Below are positions 1 to 10,738 of a stretch of DNA of 64,000 nt, piece by piece (position 1 is the stretch's first letter; every line of letters begins with the position of its first letter). The notes beneath the pieces are model-generated. The model had not been told where the DNA came from. It did not search any database and worked only from the letters and a program-made list of their open reading frames with translations. The position numbers and the translations under genes were made by a program. Origin of the DNA: Diploptera punctata. Lineage: Eukaryota > Arthropoda > Insecta > Blattodea > Blaberidae. The stretch covers positions 310,001-374,000 of the forward strand of contig JASPKZ010004954.1 in the NCBI GenBank assembly GCA_030220185.1, given 5' to 3'.

Positions 1-1548
1 TATAAAAGAAAAATGTATGTTTGTGTTGGAATGTTTGTGTTGGAATACTTGACCCTGGGGGTCCGTTTATCGGGCCCCAGCTGTGCTCACAACAGCAACA
101 GGGCGCGTCCCCGGGCGGCGAATAGGGGAACGGTCGGTGGTTTGCTTGCACTCCTCCCGGCTAGGTCCAGACCGGACCCGCGGGCCATTTGTGAGGTCGT
201 CAGGACTCGAGCGACCTGATGCACTACATAGCTCGTGCTGTGCCCACTTCAGCAGCAAATCGCGTCCCCTCGGTGGCGTAGTGGGGAAAAGGTCGGTGGA
301 TCTGCTAGTCAGTCCTCCCTTCCAAGTCCGACGGACTCGCGGACCATAAGTAGGGTCAACAGGAGACGAGCGCCCTGTTGTACTAAAGCTCAAATTGCCC
401 CGGCCCACAACGGGATCAGTGGCCGTCGTGGCGAGGCGGTGGGAGATTGTGGAGATCAGCAGCTCCCTTCTCTTGGTTTATCCCGAGGACCTTTGTGGGG
501 GCACCATGGGCGATGAGCTCCCTGGATGCCTACATTGCTCAGTGGGCTGACTCACAGCAGCGGCACGACTAGGCTTAGTCTTGCGAACGGGCTGGTTGGG
601 ACAATATCGGGCGTAATGCTGGGAATTACCACCAGGTCGATAAGCTCGGGAAAGGAGGAAGCGCGGTCTTTTTGGTTCTTCGAGACTTAGCGCCGACTCT
701 GGAACCGAGTGACCCAAGGACAATCTGTGAGGTCGTCAGGAGTTGAGCGACCTGACGTACTATAGCTCAGGCTGGACCCACTTCAGCAACCAAACACGTC
801 CCCAGCTGGTGCACTGGGGGAAAGATCGGTGGATCTGCTAGAGAGTCCTCCCGGTTAAGTCCAAGGGACTCGTGAACCATTAGTGGGGTAGGCAAGAGTT
901 GAGCGCCTTGTCGTACTATTTGCTCATCTGTTGGAGCTTGCGAGCTCCGTGCTGGCACACAACAGCTGCAGAAGGCGTCCCTGGGGGCACACCAGGGCTC
1001 GGCTCCGACCAGTCCAGCGGGGAGCTACTGTACTGGTTCCTGGCTTGGCCTACGGGCCCGTCGACAAACTGTGGGGTCGCCAGGAGATGAGCACCTGGAT
1101 GTACTAAAAGTCTCACACTGTTGGGCTTGTAGCCCTAGCCGGTCTCACAACGGCTGCAGGACACGTCCCTGGAGGCAGAACAGGGGAATGGTCGGTGGAT
1201 CTGCGATAGCAGTCCTCCCGGCTAGGCTCATGGAGCCCGTGGACCAACTGTGGGGTCGTCAGGATTGAGTGACCTGATGTACTATGTAGCTCATCAATTG
1301 CCCAGAAGTGCAAATTCCAACACTCTCTCCCTGGGGTGTTGGTTAAAGGACCGAGAACTTGAACGTGGACGCGAACATAGGATAGGGAGGACTAGAACTA
1401 GGACTTGGGAGTATGGTCATGACGACCGAGGTATCCCAAGGGGCGGATGGCAGGGCCTAGATGTTGGAATACTTGAGTAGCTTAGTTGGTTAGAGCGATA
1501 AATGTTTTGAAGCATTCATTTTTCTTTTCATATCATATTTGTCTTCAT
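1..1548 (+). mobile_element. tRNA-headed short element (family T, copy T1), split by a 1.4 kb insertion
   Basis: The 5' flank (AAGAAAAATGTATGTTTGTG, near 8) and the tRNA-like head (GAGTAGCTTAGTTGGTTAGA, from 1475) are one element interrupted at 53-1461. Joined across the insertion, the layout matches the copy near 29695: an A-rich 5' flank, then GGAAT..CTTGAG, an A-box-like head, and a tail ATTTTTCTTTTCATATCATA near 1526. The B-box half is eroded. A TA/GT microsatellite follows. This is a non-coding, tRNA-derived repeat. The family assignment rests on comparing four copies in this window; no outside reference was used. Confidence 0.6.
53..1461. repeat. GC-rich insertion built of diverged 150-225 bp tandem repeats
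   Basis: A block far richer in G+C than the rest of the window. A conserved core, GGTCGTCAGGA..GAGCGACCTGATGTACTA..GCTC in variant forms, recurs near 195, 352, 500, 729, 885, 1073 and 1253. It is usually preceded by GGTCGGTGGATCTGC..CAGTCCTCCCGG. The block is bounded by a 15-bp direct repeat, TGTTGGAATACTTGA, at 38-52 and 1462-1476, which reads as a target-site duplication. Reading frames through it are short and overlap on both strands, so I call no protein. I do not recognise the sequence. It could be a retrotransposed non-coding RNA or a satellite segment that moved. Confidence 0.6.
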
Positions 1549-1566
1549 TGCCAAATGTAAAAAAAA

Positions 1567-1600
<34 letters not shown>

Positions 1601-1608
1601 CTGTGTCT
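1567..1608. repeat. (TA)n(GT)n microsatellite
   Basis: A short TA run passes into GT repeats immediately before an S1 SINE. It probably represents the A/T-rich tail of T1 or a preferred landing site for S1. Confidence 0.85.
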
Positions 1609-1614
1609 GTGTGC

Positions 1615-1939
1615 GTCCACCGCTGTGGTCTCGAGGTAGCGTGCTACCTTGTCACGCAGCGGGCCCGGGTTCGATCCCCGGCCGGGGCAGTTTTTCTGGG
1701 TGAGGATTTTATCGGGGTTTTTCCTCACCTGTAAGACAAATGTCAGGAAAACTTTAAGGCCCATCATATGGCCATCATCATCATCCTTCTCATTATCATC
1801 ATCAATCATCATCCTTCACGGTGTGGAAATCAACGGGAAGCTACCACACCTACAATTCCCCAGTAAAGCTGAAAGCATAGCATGAAAATGCTATGATTGC
1901 AGTGAAGGACCTGTCGTCGGGCAGAATTACTATGGATGG
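1615..1939 (+). mobile_element. S1 SINE, copy a
   Basis: A tRNA-derived SINE of about 340 bp. The head has a pol III A-box-like stretch (GTCTCGAGGTAGCGTGC) and a strong B box (GGGTTCGATCCCCGG, about 1667). The body follows: a CTGGGTGAGG..TTTTTCCTCACC hairpin, TAAGACAAATGTCAGGAAAA, a (CAT)n tract, and the 3' block GCATAGCATGAAAATGCTAT and GGCAGAATTACTATGGATGG. A (TA)n tail follows. It shares its whole length with the copies at 9599, 24167 and 29250 and, inverted, at 11155. SINEs use a LINE's reverse transcriptase in trans; the partner is not identified. Confidence 0.85.
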
Positions 1940-1944
1940 ATATA

Positions 1945-2525
1945 TATATATATATTTAGCTGATTTCACAAAGTTTACATCTTCCTGCGCCCAATTAATC
2001 TATGTCATTCTTCTCCACATCTTTCTGTCATTCCAATCTCCATTATCAAATCGTTTTTCCCTCATGGTGTTCAAAATACCACCAATCTACGTTATTTTAG
2101 GCCATTTCCCATCTTCCTCTAACAAGTGGCACCCATTCTAGTATCTTGAGAATCTATCTTCTGTCATTCTTTGGACATGACGATGCAATTTTAATTGTTT
2201 TGTATTTATGAAATGCATAATTTTAGTTTGAACATTCATCGTTCGTTTAATTACACCGTTTCTTGTTTTATATCTTCTAAAATTCCAGCTGAACGGCTCC
2301 AAAAATCCATTTCTGTAGAATTTAATTTACTTGTTGTTCTAGATTTTAATACTCATACTCTGCATCACATGTCATAGTTATTGCATCCAAAATGTTTTTC
2401 TTTTATAACTTACATTCCGATCTCATAAAACATAATTTAACGTTGTTACTGCAGATTTATCCATTCATTAACATCAGCATCATGACACCCGTCTGCACTA
2501 ATGTTCGTCCCCAAATACACATATT
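1945..2525 (-). pseudogene. LINE C-terminal fragment (old, family C-like)
   Basis: On the minus strand near 2090-2190 the conceptual protein contains RHVQRMTEDRFSR and a GCHLLEEDGKWP-like stretch. This matches the usual non-LTR retrotransposon C-terminus HVxRMxxDRLP..EWxPPGxRxRGRP. Near 2460-2525 it reads EYVYLGTNISADG, the segment that follows the reverse transcriptase palm. Several stops and frameshifts break it. It is a decayed 3' part of a LINE with no intact frame. Confidence 0.5.
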
Positions 2526-2531
2526 CATCAC

Positions 2532-2540
<9 letters not shown>

Positions 2541-2574
<34 letters not shown>
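2541..2574. repeat. (CA)n microsatellite
   Basis: A pure CA run abutting the tail of the minus-strand tRNA element that follows. Confidence 0.95.
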
Positions 2575-2577
<3 letters not shown>

Positions 2578-2705
2578 GACATGAAAAGAAAAATAATCTT
2601 CTGAACCGGGATTTGAAACCGAGACCTCTTACTCTATACGTTAGCGCGCTCCCAAATGCGCCTCTCAGGCATTCCAGCACAAACGTTTATATTTCTTCCT
2701 TATAC
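2575..2705 (-). mobile_element. tRNA-headed short element (family T, copy T2)
   Basis: On the minus strand: GAAGAAATATAAACGTTTGT, then GGAATGCCTGAG, a tRNA-like head with an A-box-like GAGCGCGCTAACG, a B box (GGTTTCAAATCCCGG, about 2604-2618), then the tail ATTTTTCTTTTCATGTCATA. Both flanks are those of T1 and T4. A CA microsatellite follows the tail, as expected for a SINE 3' end. Confidence 0.6.
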
Positions 2706-2889
2706 CGTTGACAAATGGAAGTTTTCTCAATAAGAAGAATATTATATTTTAGGTATATTTTTTATTCTGGAAGCAATGGTAACAATGAAACAATAAAATA
2801 AAAAGGAAATAATTATTACAAAAATGAATAATGATAATGGATTTGTGTTTGTGTTTTTGACAGATGTACTGTATCAGAAAGCAACTCTC

Positions 2890-4090
2890 ATATGAAGACA
2901 GTTTACAACATTAAATAAAACATTGAATTCAATCACGCTTACTCCAGAACAAAAAGTTGAATCAGTATTGCTTCTTTGTGGTGATAACCATCGAACTTTA
3001 GAGAGGCTGCAGATGAGTTTCACAGGCGGCATCCTGAAATACCAAAACCATCATTTCATACTGTGAGTAACATTTAAATAAATTTAAGAGGACCTTTTCT
3101 GTGCTGGATTTAAAGCAAAGTGACAGACCAAAGACGGCTACTGATGAAGGAAACACAATTAACGTACTTGCAAAGGTTATTACAAGCCCTAAAATATCAA
3201 TTCATTGTGTGTTAAGGCAGAGTGGAGCGAGTAAGGAATCTGTTCGGCAAATTTAAAAGCATCACATTTTCGTCCGTATAAGATGACAGATGTTCACCAA
3301 TGTATGACAATGATCCTCTACACAGACGTCATTTCTGCAATTGGATCATCAATCAAATGGACAATGACAATGATTTCATTACACGAGATATTTTCAGTGA
3401 TGAGTGTTTTTTTTTATTTGGACGATCATGCCCATACTCAAAATACTCGGTATTGGTTTAAGAAAAATTCAGTATGGGTAGGTGAGGTGAATGACCCAGG
3501 TTCCCCCAGAGTAATGGTGTGGTGTGGTCTTGTTGGGGATACGGTTATGGGCCCACATTTCTTTGAAGGCAATGTGAACCAACTGTCTTATAGTCAAGTG
3601 CTAGACTCTACTCTACTAGACTTTCTAGATGACCTGTCATTGAACAGACGGAAACAATTGTGGTTTCAACAAGATGGAGCTACTGCTTACTATGTTAATT
3701 GTTCGAAACAATTTGAATTGAAAATTTCGATATTAGTGGATTGGACGGGGTGGCAAAAGGCCTTGGCCTGCACGGTCCCTTGATTTGACGCCCCTAGACT
3801 TCTTTCTTTGGGGATATGTAACACAACATGTGTTCCAGACTCAGCCCGCATCACTGGAAGACTTGAAGGACCGAATCAATAATGTCTTTCGGCATATTGC
3901 ACCAGATACACTTTCAAATTTGAGTGCTACATTTCGTGATCGAGTGAGACATTGTCTCCAGGTGAATGGACGTCACTTTGAACATCTGCGTTAGCTCTGA
4001 AATGAAACCCATGAACATGCCAATCCAATCAGTGTGGTTAATTTTAACATTTTAACATCAGCCAAATTCTCCTATTTGTCAACCGACTTT
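2890..4090 (+). pseudogene. mariner-like (DDE_3) transposase remnant
   Basis: A cut-and-paste transposase in pieces. An N-terminal helix-turn-helix segment reads LTPEQKVESVLLLCGDN near 2937. The catalytic domain follows: a first acidic motif FSDEC near 3390, VMVWCGLVGDTVMGP near 3510, the second acidic motif WFQQDGATAYY near 3660, and the third, TPLDFFLWGYV, at 3785. The C-terminus ends VNGRHFEHLR at 3994. Frameshifts near 3400 and 3775 separate the motifs, and the HTH part has stops. All three catalytic acids are recognisable, but the gene is dead. Terminal inverted repeats were not found with confidence. Confidence 0.8.
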
Positions 4091-5956
4091 TGGGCCACGC
4101 GGTATATGATTTTCTATCATGACGGGTAGCGATACATCGGTCGAGCTGCCAACTCGAGACTTCTATAAAGAGAATATTTACTTTTAGCTTAACCCTTCTT
4201 TATTTCCATGTTATAATTAAATTTTGACATTTATCAATGAAGGCCAAATATGACACGAAAAGAAAACTAAACGTTTGTTTCATTTTCAAGATATATTTGG
4301 TCTTTATTGGAAAATGCAAAATTTAATTATAAGATCGTGAATACACGTTAAATGAAATCAAAATTCTTGAATCAAATTATTATTAATTATGTTATGGGGA
4401 TCTGAATTTGGTATAAAGATTTGTACTGGAACTCGTTAAGTTTCCGTTTTTAATAAGCAAGATTAATAAAAATGAATAAGATACAAATTTTACTTCTGAA
4501 ATATTCTATAAACTTTACGTTTTTATAAAATGTCTGCCTGTCGCGTAAAAGCTTGTGATTTTTTTTCTGACATTGCTACATCAAATTATTTACGTATGAA
4601 ACTCCAATAATAATTAATCGAAGAGGGACTTATTTCCAGTGTTCTACCTACAGGTATAATTTTACGACGAACACCAGGAATATTTGAAAAAGCACAGAAG
4701 AATTTTGTATATTACACTGAGTCTAATAATCACAATTTTCAAAAGTTGTTGTAACAATTACAAGTTATTTATGGATATAAAAATGTAACGCACAAAGCAT
4801 TCCTTAATCTGTCAATCGTACCAAAATTTTCTGGAATTTGAAGTGGGAATTTTCTACATTAAAATATCTACTAAGAATAGATTTTTCTGCATTATCAGTT
4901 TGATTTGATTCAAGAGTTTTGAGACAGTCTGTATAATCGTATTTGATCGAGTCTTGAGTTATTTTCACCTTGTAAACCAGTTACGACGGAAATGTTACTC
5001 TTAAACACAATTTAACTAGTTATACAAGAAATAAACTGCGTATTTCTCCCTTCCCTGTTAACTTCCCATTTGTTTTTGGTTGCATAGTGCTATCGCATCA
5101 TAATATTCATGAGAAAAAAAAGAGAGTATTTTTAAAATCATTTCCTGTGGGAAGCTAAAAAAATGTTAGCCGTCTATATGATTTAAAAAAATACCTCTAT
5201 GTCCCAGATCATGTATTTTAACTTGAATCTCATGAATGTTCAATAAAGTCTAAACTGTCATTATAGCCTTAGGGAATTTCCTGATGATAATCATCGCAAC
5301 AACAAAGTTATATTTGTTTATAAAACTCTAAAGCAAGTTTTATATGAAAACTAACTGAATACTTTCCCGAGTCAATCCCCTGTAGGAATTTTCATCAAAA
5401 TGTAGAGGGGGATTACAATGAAGTTGAGAAACGAAATTCACATCAATGAATATTTATTACAGTATTGCAATAGATCTATTTTAAATCATGAAGTTTTATA
5501 ATATTACACTATTTACATGAGAAACCTCTTTAAAAAATTAACTGTAATCCCGGTTTAAACTCGTATACCATCAGGTATTGGTTTCCGTACCTCATAATAC
5601 ATTTATAATCAGTTAATTAAACTTGATTTGTGATACAATTCAGAGAAACTTTTCTAACGATTTAATTAAAAAGTATACCAACAATGTTATTTGTAAACTC
5701 ATTAAAACAACTTCAGCTATCCAATTTATTTGAAATAAGGAAATAATATAACGATTCAGAGCCACGTTTTAACGTATTACCACGTAGGGATTTCTCAAAT
5801 CACTGTTATATTATCTGTAATAAGTAAGAGCTTGTGCCATTTTATTAAAAAACGAAGCTTTAACAACTCGGATTGTTAACATTGGAATTTATAGCTGAAA
5901 GTAAAAAAGATTATGAGTTTTGTTAAGATGACTCTTATTTCAGGTTGAGATTCTTT
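4091..5956. other. no recognisable feature
   Basis: AT-rich DNA with only short frames. I see no exon-like coding pattern, no RNA gene and no repeat shared with the rest of the window. Confidence 0.5.
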
Positions 5957-6080
5957 TAAATGCCGTAAATCTACGAGACGGGATCCACGATTTTAATCAT
6001 CTTTCGAAGGATGTCTTAGAATTTTTCGCCCTGAAGGAAATATCGATCCGAAACAGAATTGTAACGGGGATCTCCGGAGC
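5957..6080 (-). mobile_element. possible decayed SINE body
   Basis: GCCGTAAATCTACGAGACGG is followed by a TTCGAAGGATGTCTTAG-like stretch and CGCCCTGAAGGAAAT. This order recalls, from memory, the body of a widespread arthropod tRNA-derived SINE read on the minus strand. The tRNA head is not preserved and no duplication is seen. Tentative. Confidence 0.35.
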
Positions 6081-7209
6081 ATGGTAACCATTAGGCCTTC
6101 GTGACCGATTCTTCAGTAACAATAAGAATAACAAAGGAAACTTAGTCCACTCCAGAGGACATAATATGGTGTTATGTTTCGATGTAATATTGTAAATGCC
6201 ATGATAGAAGGAAATAGTATTTTACGATGCGAGGTTGGGAAGTGGTTTTTACAGAATCGATGAACAATATTTAATTTCCGAGATTCTGTAAAACACTTCA
6301 CAAATGTGCGTTGTACATTATTTCTTGCGCGCTGGTGTTTTCAAAATAATAAATAATTGTGAAATAATATCTTTGTTGCAATTATTTGAGTTCATTATAA
6401 AAAATTGACTAACGTTAACAGTGTGGGCAATGTTTATTAGTTGAAACAACAGGAGGCCTTGAGAAGAATTATTGATAACATGGCCGCAAGTACGTATTTA
6501 TTGTTTTATATTGTTTCAAATAAAGTTCAGTTCATTTAACATGCAGTGATTTGTTTCGTATAATGTATATTAACACTACCTTTTGGATATTTTTTGTATA
6601 TACATGGTATGTAGTATACATAGAGGGCAGTGGATTTACTTCCCGCACGTGGATGTAAATGTAATTTACAGTATAGTTATGTAGGTTGGCAACCTCGAAA
6701 TGTAGGAAGTTGAACTTTCAATAGTGGTCGCCATTGCTGGTAAGTATGACAAAACTCGCTATCGCACAAAAAATAAGTTATAGACTTTGAAAGCATGATT
6801 AAATGTGGAGTATTCTAGATATGACAATTATATTGATTTGAAACACATTAGATGTTTTCTTTAAAAACCAAGGTTATTTCTTTGAGCCCATAATCTAGTT
6901 AAGGAAAATGTGTAACTTTACAATCAAACAATGTTCAATAGAGGAACATTTTTCAAAGCGAGAATACCTCATAAATACCTGAGAACAACACTTCATGTTA
7001 AAAAATTTCGCAAATATAAATTTTAAAATTGGAAAGCCTATCGAAATAAATTTACTTGATATCGAAAATGATAGGACACAACTATTGCAAGCGCAAAAAA
7101 AATATTATCTCTGAAATAATAAAATAACTACTGTCAAACATATCAAAAATATATATACATAAATTTCTAAAAAATTTATTTAATTTGGCTTACAGGAATG
7201 CATTTTTTA
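6081..7209. other. no recognisable feature
   Basis: AT-rich, non-coding in appearance. Nothing recognised on either strand. Confidence 0.5.
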
Positions 7210-7470
7210 TAATTTTGTTGTTACACATGTTGGAAAAGGAAAATACATTGGATTGGCCACTGGATAAGAAGAATCTGCCTACTGACGGATGCCCTAGAAG
7301 GAATGGTCAGCGGAAAGAAGGTTAGAGGCAGAAAAAAATACATCAGACGACAATATTAAAATAAATGGTTTGTATGCGGATACAAAAAGGAAGGCTGAGT
7401 TAAGGAAATGGAGAATGCTGAGTTTGCAGAGAAAGACCTGTTCTTGGGCAGAACACTATGTATGTACGTG
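7210..7470 (+). pseudogene. LINE C-terminal fragment
   Basis: The conceptual product reads WIGHILRRNCLLTDALEGMV then SGKKVRGRKK. This is the C-terminal WIGHxLRxNxLLxxxLEGxxxGxRxRGR block of a common insect LINE, followed by a relic of a ..AELRKWR..-type stretch. It is 5' truncated with no intact frame. It ends near GGGCAGAACACTATGTATG. Confidence 0.55.
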
Positions 7471-7919
7471 GTGTAATTGTTGATTTGGAAAATTCGTCAT
7501 TCGCGTTTAGATCCCATTATCAATTTTTACCACGTATATTTTGTCGAATTGATGGGAATTATTTTTTAATTTTTATAGAATAATTCAGTGTTAAGATTTA
7601 TATTTTATTTTAATTCTTACAATTCTAAACTAATTTTCCAAATATTTCACATCAACTTATTAAGTTCGTTCTTCAATTTTTCCCCTTCATTTCAGTACTT
7701 TTTCTTTGTTTTCCTTGTTGGCACATACAAACAAAATGACAGGAAGCACACCCAGACCAAAGGTACAAATTTAAAGTATTCTACTCTTCCTGGAGTCTTA
7801 TCAGGATCGCCAGAGTGGTAGATAAGGATACCGATCGACAACATCTCTGTGTAATGGATCGAACCCATGTCTTTATTTATTCCTGATTTACACAAACTTC
7901 AAACAAACCTTCGTCTGCG
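7471..7919. other. no recognisable feature
   Basis: AT-rich stretch. A frame at 7588-7821 is low-complexity and hydrophobic and resembles no family I know. Confidence 0.45.
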
Positions 7920-7921
7920 TA

Positions 7922-8200
7922 CTGTCCTCCTCCGGCGAGTTTAGCGCTCAAAGAAATGTAGTGTGGGGATGGATACTGGATTACAACACCAGTCAGGAAG
8001 TAAGTGCAATCATATTGAATCATATTGATCGCCCTATTTACGAAACCAGTACGCTTTAGACCTATTCAAAACTGAAAACTGCATATTTGTGAATGAATAA
8101 TACTTCCCTTCGACTCGGCTGTAGGAACAAAATAAACTATCTGCAACCGAAGGGCAAGAATACCTTACCTCCCAGCGCTAAACTCGTCGCAGGAGGACAG
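7922..8200. mobile_element. MITE with about 27-bp terminal inverted repeats, TA target
   Basis: The left end CTGTCCTCCTCCGGCGAGTT, continuing TAGCGCT, is mirrored at the right end by AGCGCTAAACTCGTCGCAGG, continuing AGGACAG. TA dinucleotides flank it at 7920-7921 and 8201-8202. At 279 bp with no coding content it fits a non-autonomous Tc1/mariner-type element. Confidence 0.75.
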
Positions 8201-8202
8201 TA

Positions 8203-8393
8203 TGTACTACTTTAAGAAGATTTTTTTTTTTAATTACAAAGTAGATTGTTACTCTCATTGTTGCGGATAGGCTACTTTAATTGAAAACAAACTTTAGGCT
8301 CTGTTCCCTTCCAATGAACGTGATGTGCCGTATAGCTAACTCAATGTTAAATGCTTTTTTACTATTTAACGGATAAAAAAAGTAGTCACTTTA
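8203..8393. other. no recognisable feature
   Basis: Short AT-rich interval between two inverted-repeat elements. Confidence 0.4.
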
Positions 8394-8753
8394 ATAATTA
8401 ATTAATGAGTCGTGAATATCTCACCTCATTAACTCCGTGATCTTTGAAGCACAGGACTGATTTTAGGGGGAAAAAATCTTTCCTGTCTTCAGCCATGTTT
8501 ATTTAAAATTGTCTAAATGCTTGTTTTGAAAAAATAAAAAAAAAACTTTTTCGAGAGATTGAATTTCATAATTTCAAATAAAATTGAAACTAAAAAAAAA
8601 GAAAGAAGTTTAATAACCTTGTTCGAAATCGTGATATATTTCTTAGTCGTAAAGATGGCTGAAGATACTAACGATTTTTCCTGAAACGGGTCCCATGCTT
8701 TGAAAATCACAGAGTTTATAAAGTGAGATATTCACAACTCATCAATTATTATT
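8394..8753. mobile_element. foldback/MITE-like element with long imperfect inverted repeats
   Basis: The left arm AATGAGTCGTGAATATCTCA..CTTTGAAGCACAGGAC is mirrored by GTCCCATGCTTTGAAAATCA..TGAGATATTCACAACTCATC at the right. The match continues inward (CTTCAGCCAT against ATGGCTGAAG), giving arms of roughly 60-110 bp. No transposase. A target duplication is not clear in the AT-rich flanks. Confidence 0.65.
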
Positions 8754-8950
8754 TTATTAACCTGAAAGCCTCATAATGTTATTTCCCATAATAAATGGTT
8801 TGGTCGAGATTGAGTTTGACATCTCATTACATTTGTCATGGAAAGACTATCATCCAGAGGTGCGAAAGAGTAAAACATACAGTTTCTTTACCTTCAAAGT
8901 TTTGGCATATATCAAAATAATAGTATAATTACACAGACGCGTATTTCGCA

Positions 8951-8955
<5 letters not shown>

Positions 8956-8990
<35 letters not shown>
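8956..8990. repeat. (CA)n microsatellite
   Basis: Pure dinucleotide run at the start of a larger CA/CATA tract. Confidence 0.95.
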
Positions 8991-8993
<3 letters not shown>

Positions 8994-9063
8994 TTCGTAC
9001 ACACACACGCACACCCACGCATCCACCCATGCACGCACACAACACACACACAAAACACACACA

Positions 9064-9077
9064 CATACATACATATA

Positions 9078-9113
<36 letters not shown>

Positions 9114-9250
9114 TACATACATACATACATACTACATACATACATACATACATACATACATACATACATACATACATACATACATACATACATACATACA
9201 TACATACATACATACATACATACATACATACATACATACACACATACATT
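9064..9250. repeat. (CATA)n microsatellite
   Basis: About 180 bp of CATA units, interrupted by TATATATA and one ACTACA break. It produces long artefactual frames of repeating Met-Tyr-Val-Cys or Thr-Tyr-Ile-His on the two strands, which are not genes. Confidence 0.95.
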
Positions 9251-9289
9251 CATAGGTCTTACATATACCCAGTATAATTAAAAATTCTT

Positions 9290-9587
9290 TTATAGGTTTA
9301 ATGGAAATGGAGATATAAAAATTGAAAGTGTATAAAGCATCAGGTTCAGATGGGATCCCAGCAGAACTGATAAAATCAGAGGGAAAAATGATGGACAAGA
9401 TACGTCGCTTATTTTCTATTTTTTGGGAAAAAGAAGCTCTTCCAAATGAATGGAAATAATCGATTATCGTACCAATCTATTAGAAAGGAGATAAAACTGA
9501 TTGCGACAACTACAGGGACATCTCATTACTTTCAACTCCGTACAAAATACTAACAAATACATTAGTAAGCAGACTTATGTACTCCCT
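9290..9587 (+). pseudogene. LINE A1, 5' segment (reverse transcriptase fingers)
   Basis: First of three pieces of one family-A LINE. The conceptual protein contains KASGSDGIPAELIKSEG-like and DCDNYRDISLLSTPYKIL motifs in shifting frames. These match the KAxGxDGIPAEL and NYRGISLL blocks of non-LTR reverse transcriptase. It stops at the 11-bp target duplication of an inserted S1 SINE, and coding resumes at 9953. Stops show it is dead. Confidence 0.75.
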
Positions 9588-9598
9588 ATATTTATGGC

Positions 9599-9941
9599 GT
9601 CCACCGCTGTGGTCTCGAGGTAGCGTGCTGCCTTGTCACACAGCGGGCCCGGGTTCGATCCCCGGTCGGGGCAGTTTTTCTGGGTGAGGTTTTTATCGGG
9701 GTTTTTCCTCACCTGTAAGACAAATGTCAGGATAACGTTAACGCCCAAACGGTCCCCGAAATCATATGGCCATCATCTTCATCATAATCCTTATCATTAT
9801 CATGATCACCATCATCCTTCACCGGTGTGGAAAGCAACGGGAAGCTACCACACCTACACAATTCCCTAGTAAAGCTGCAAGCATAGCATGAAAATGCTAT
9901 GATTGCAGTGAAGGACCTGCCTTCGGGCAGAATTACTATGG
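9599..9941 (+). mobile_element. S1 SINE, copy b, inserted in LINE A1
   Basis: Full-length 343-bp S1 with B box GGGTTCGATCCCCGG. It is flanked by a perfect 11-bp duplication, ATATTTATGGC, at 9588-9598 and 9942-9952. Removing SINE plus one repeat restores the RT reading across the junction. This copy therefore defines the exact S1 ends: GTCCACCGCTG at the start and ATTACTATGG at the end. Confidence 0.92.
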
Positions 9942-9952
9942 ATATTTATGGC

Positions 9953-10738
9953 ATTCTAGGAGATCATAATGTGGATTTAGAAGAAACAGGTCTACAACAA
10001 ATCAGATTTTTTAGCTTAAGACAGATTTTAGAAAATAAATGGGAATACAATGGCAATGTACTTCAACTACTTGTAGATTTTATAAAGGCATATTGATTAA
10101 GTTAAGAGGGAGAAGTTATATAGTATATTTTCTGGAGTTCGGAATTCTTAAAAACTTACTTAGAAATATACGAATGTGTCTAAATGGCACAAAAAGTAGG
10201 GTGCATTTAGGCAAACAGTTTTCGGATACTTTTGAAATTCAAAATGGGTTAAAGCAAGGAGGTGCACTATCTCCGCTACTATTCAATTTGTTTTAGAGCA
10301 TGCTATCAAATCTTTGGAGAACGAAGAAGGCCTGCAACTCAATGGTATTAATAACTTGTTAGTTTATGCTGATGATGTAGTATTATTGAGCGACAACGAG
10401 GAGATACTAAGGGACAAAAGGCACATACTATTGAGTAACACTAAGGAATTGGAACTGGCAGTATACATCAATACATGTAAAACTAAATATATGTTCACTC
10501 ATAGAAATGTGTTATATAATGGAAATGGTCAACTAATGACTAATGAAGGATATTTTAAAAAGTGGCTGATTTCAAGTATCTAGGAACAATAATTACAAAT
10601 AGGAAAGAGATGCACAAAGAAATTAAACGTAGGCACAATTATGGAAATGCATGCTATTATGCAATACAGGGACTCCCAACTCCTTAAAAAAGTTAAATTG
10701 AAAATTTATAAAACGGTTATTCTCCCAGTTATATTATC
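9953..10738 (+). pseudogene. LINE A1, middle segment (reverse transcriptase palm and thumb)
   Basis: Continues the RT. A degraded GDHxxGFRRNRSTTDQIF-type block is followed by RQILENKWEYNGN, IRMCLNGTKSRVHLGKQF, GLKQGGALSPLLFNL and the catalytic YADDVVLL at about 10362. The KTKYM block and EYKYLG-type segment follow (ADFKYLGT, 10563 onward). At least two frameshifts and stops (for example near 10295 and 10583) break it. It ends at VILPVI near 10735, where a foreign block begins. The endonuclease is not visible; it is the 5'-truncated part of an APE-type LINE. Confidence 0.85.

Noticed and set aside
67..1480. Several GC-rich frames of 60-113 codons on both strands
   Set aside because: They cross diverged tandem repeats, overlap each other and do not keep frame from unit to unit.
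8850..9398. Long overlapping frames of repeating Met-Tyr-Val-Cys and Thr-Tyr-Ile-His
   Set aside because: They are translations of (CA)n and (CATA)n microsatellites on both strands, not proteins.
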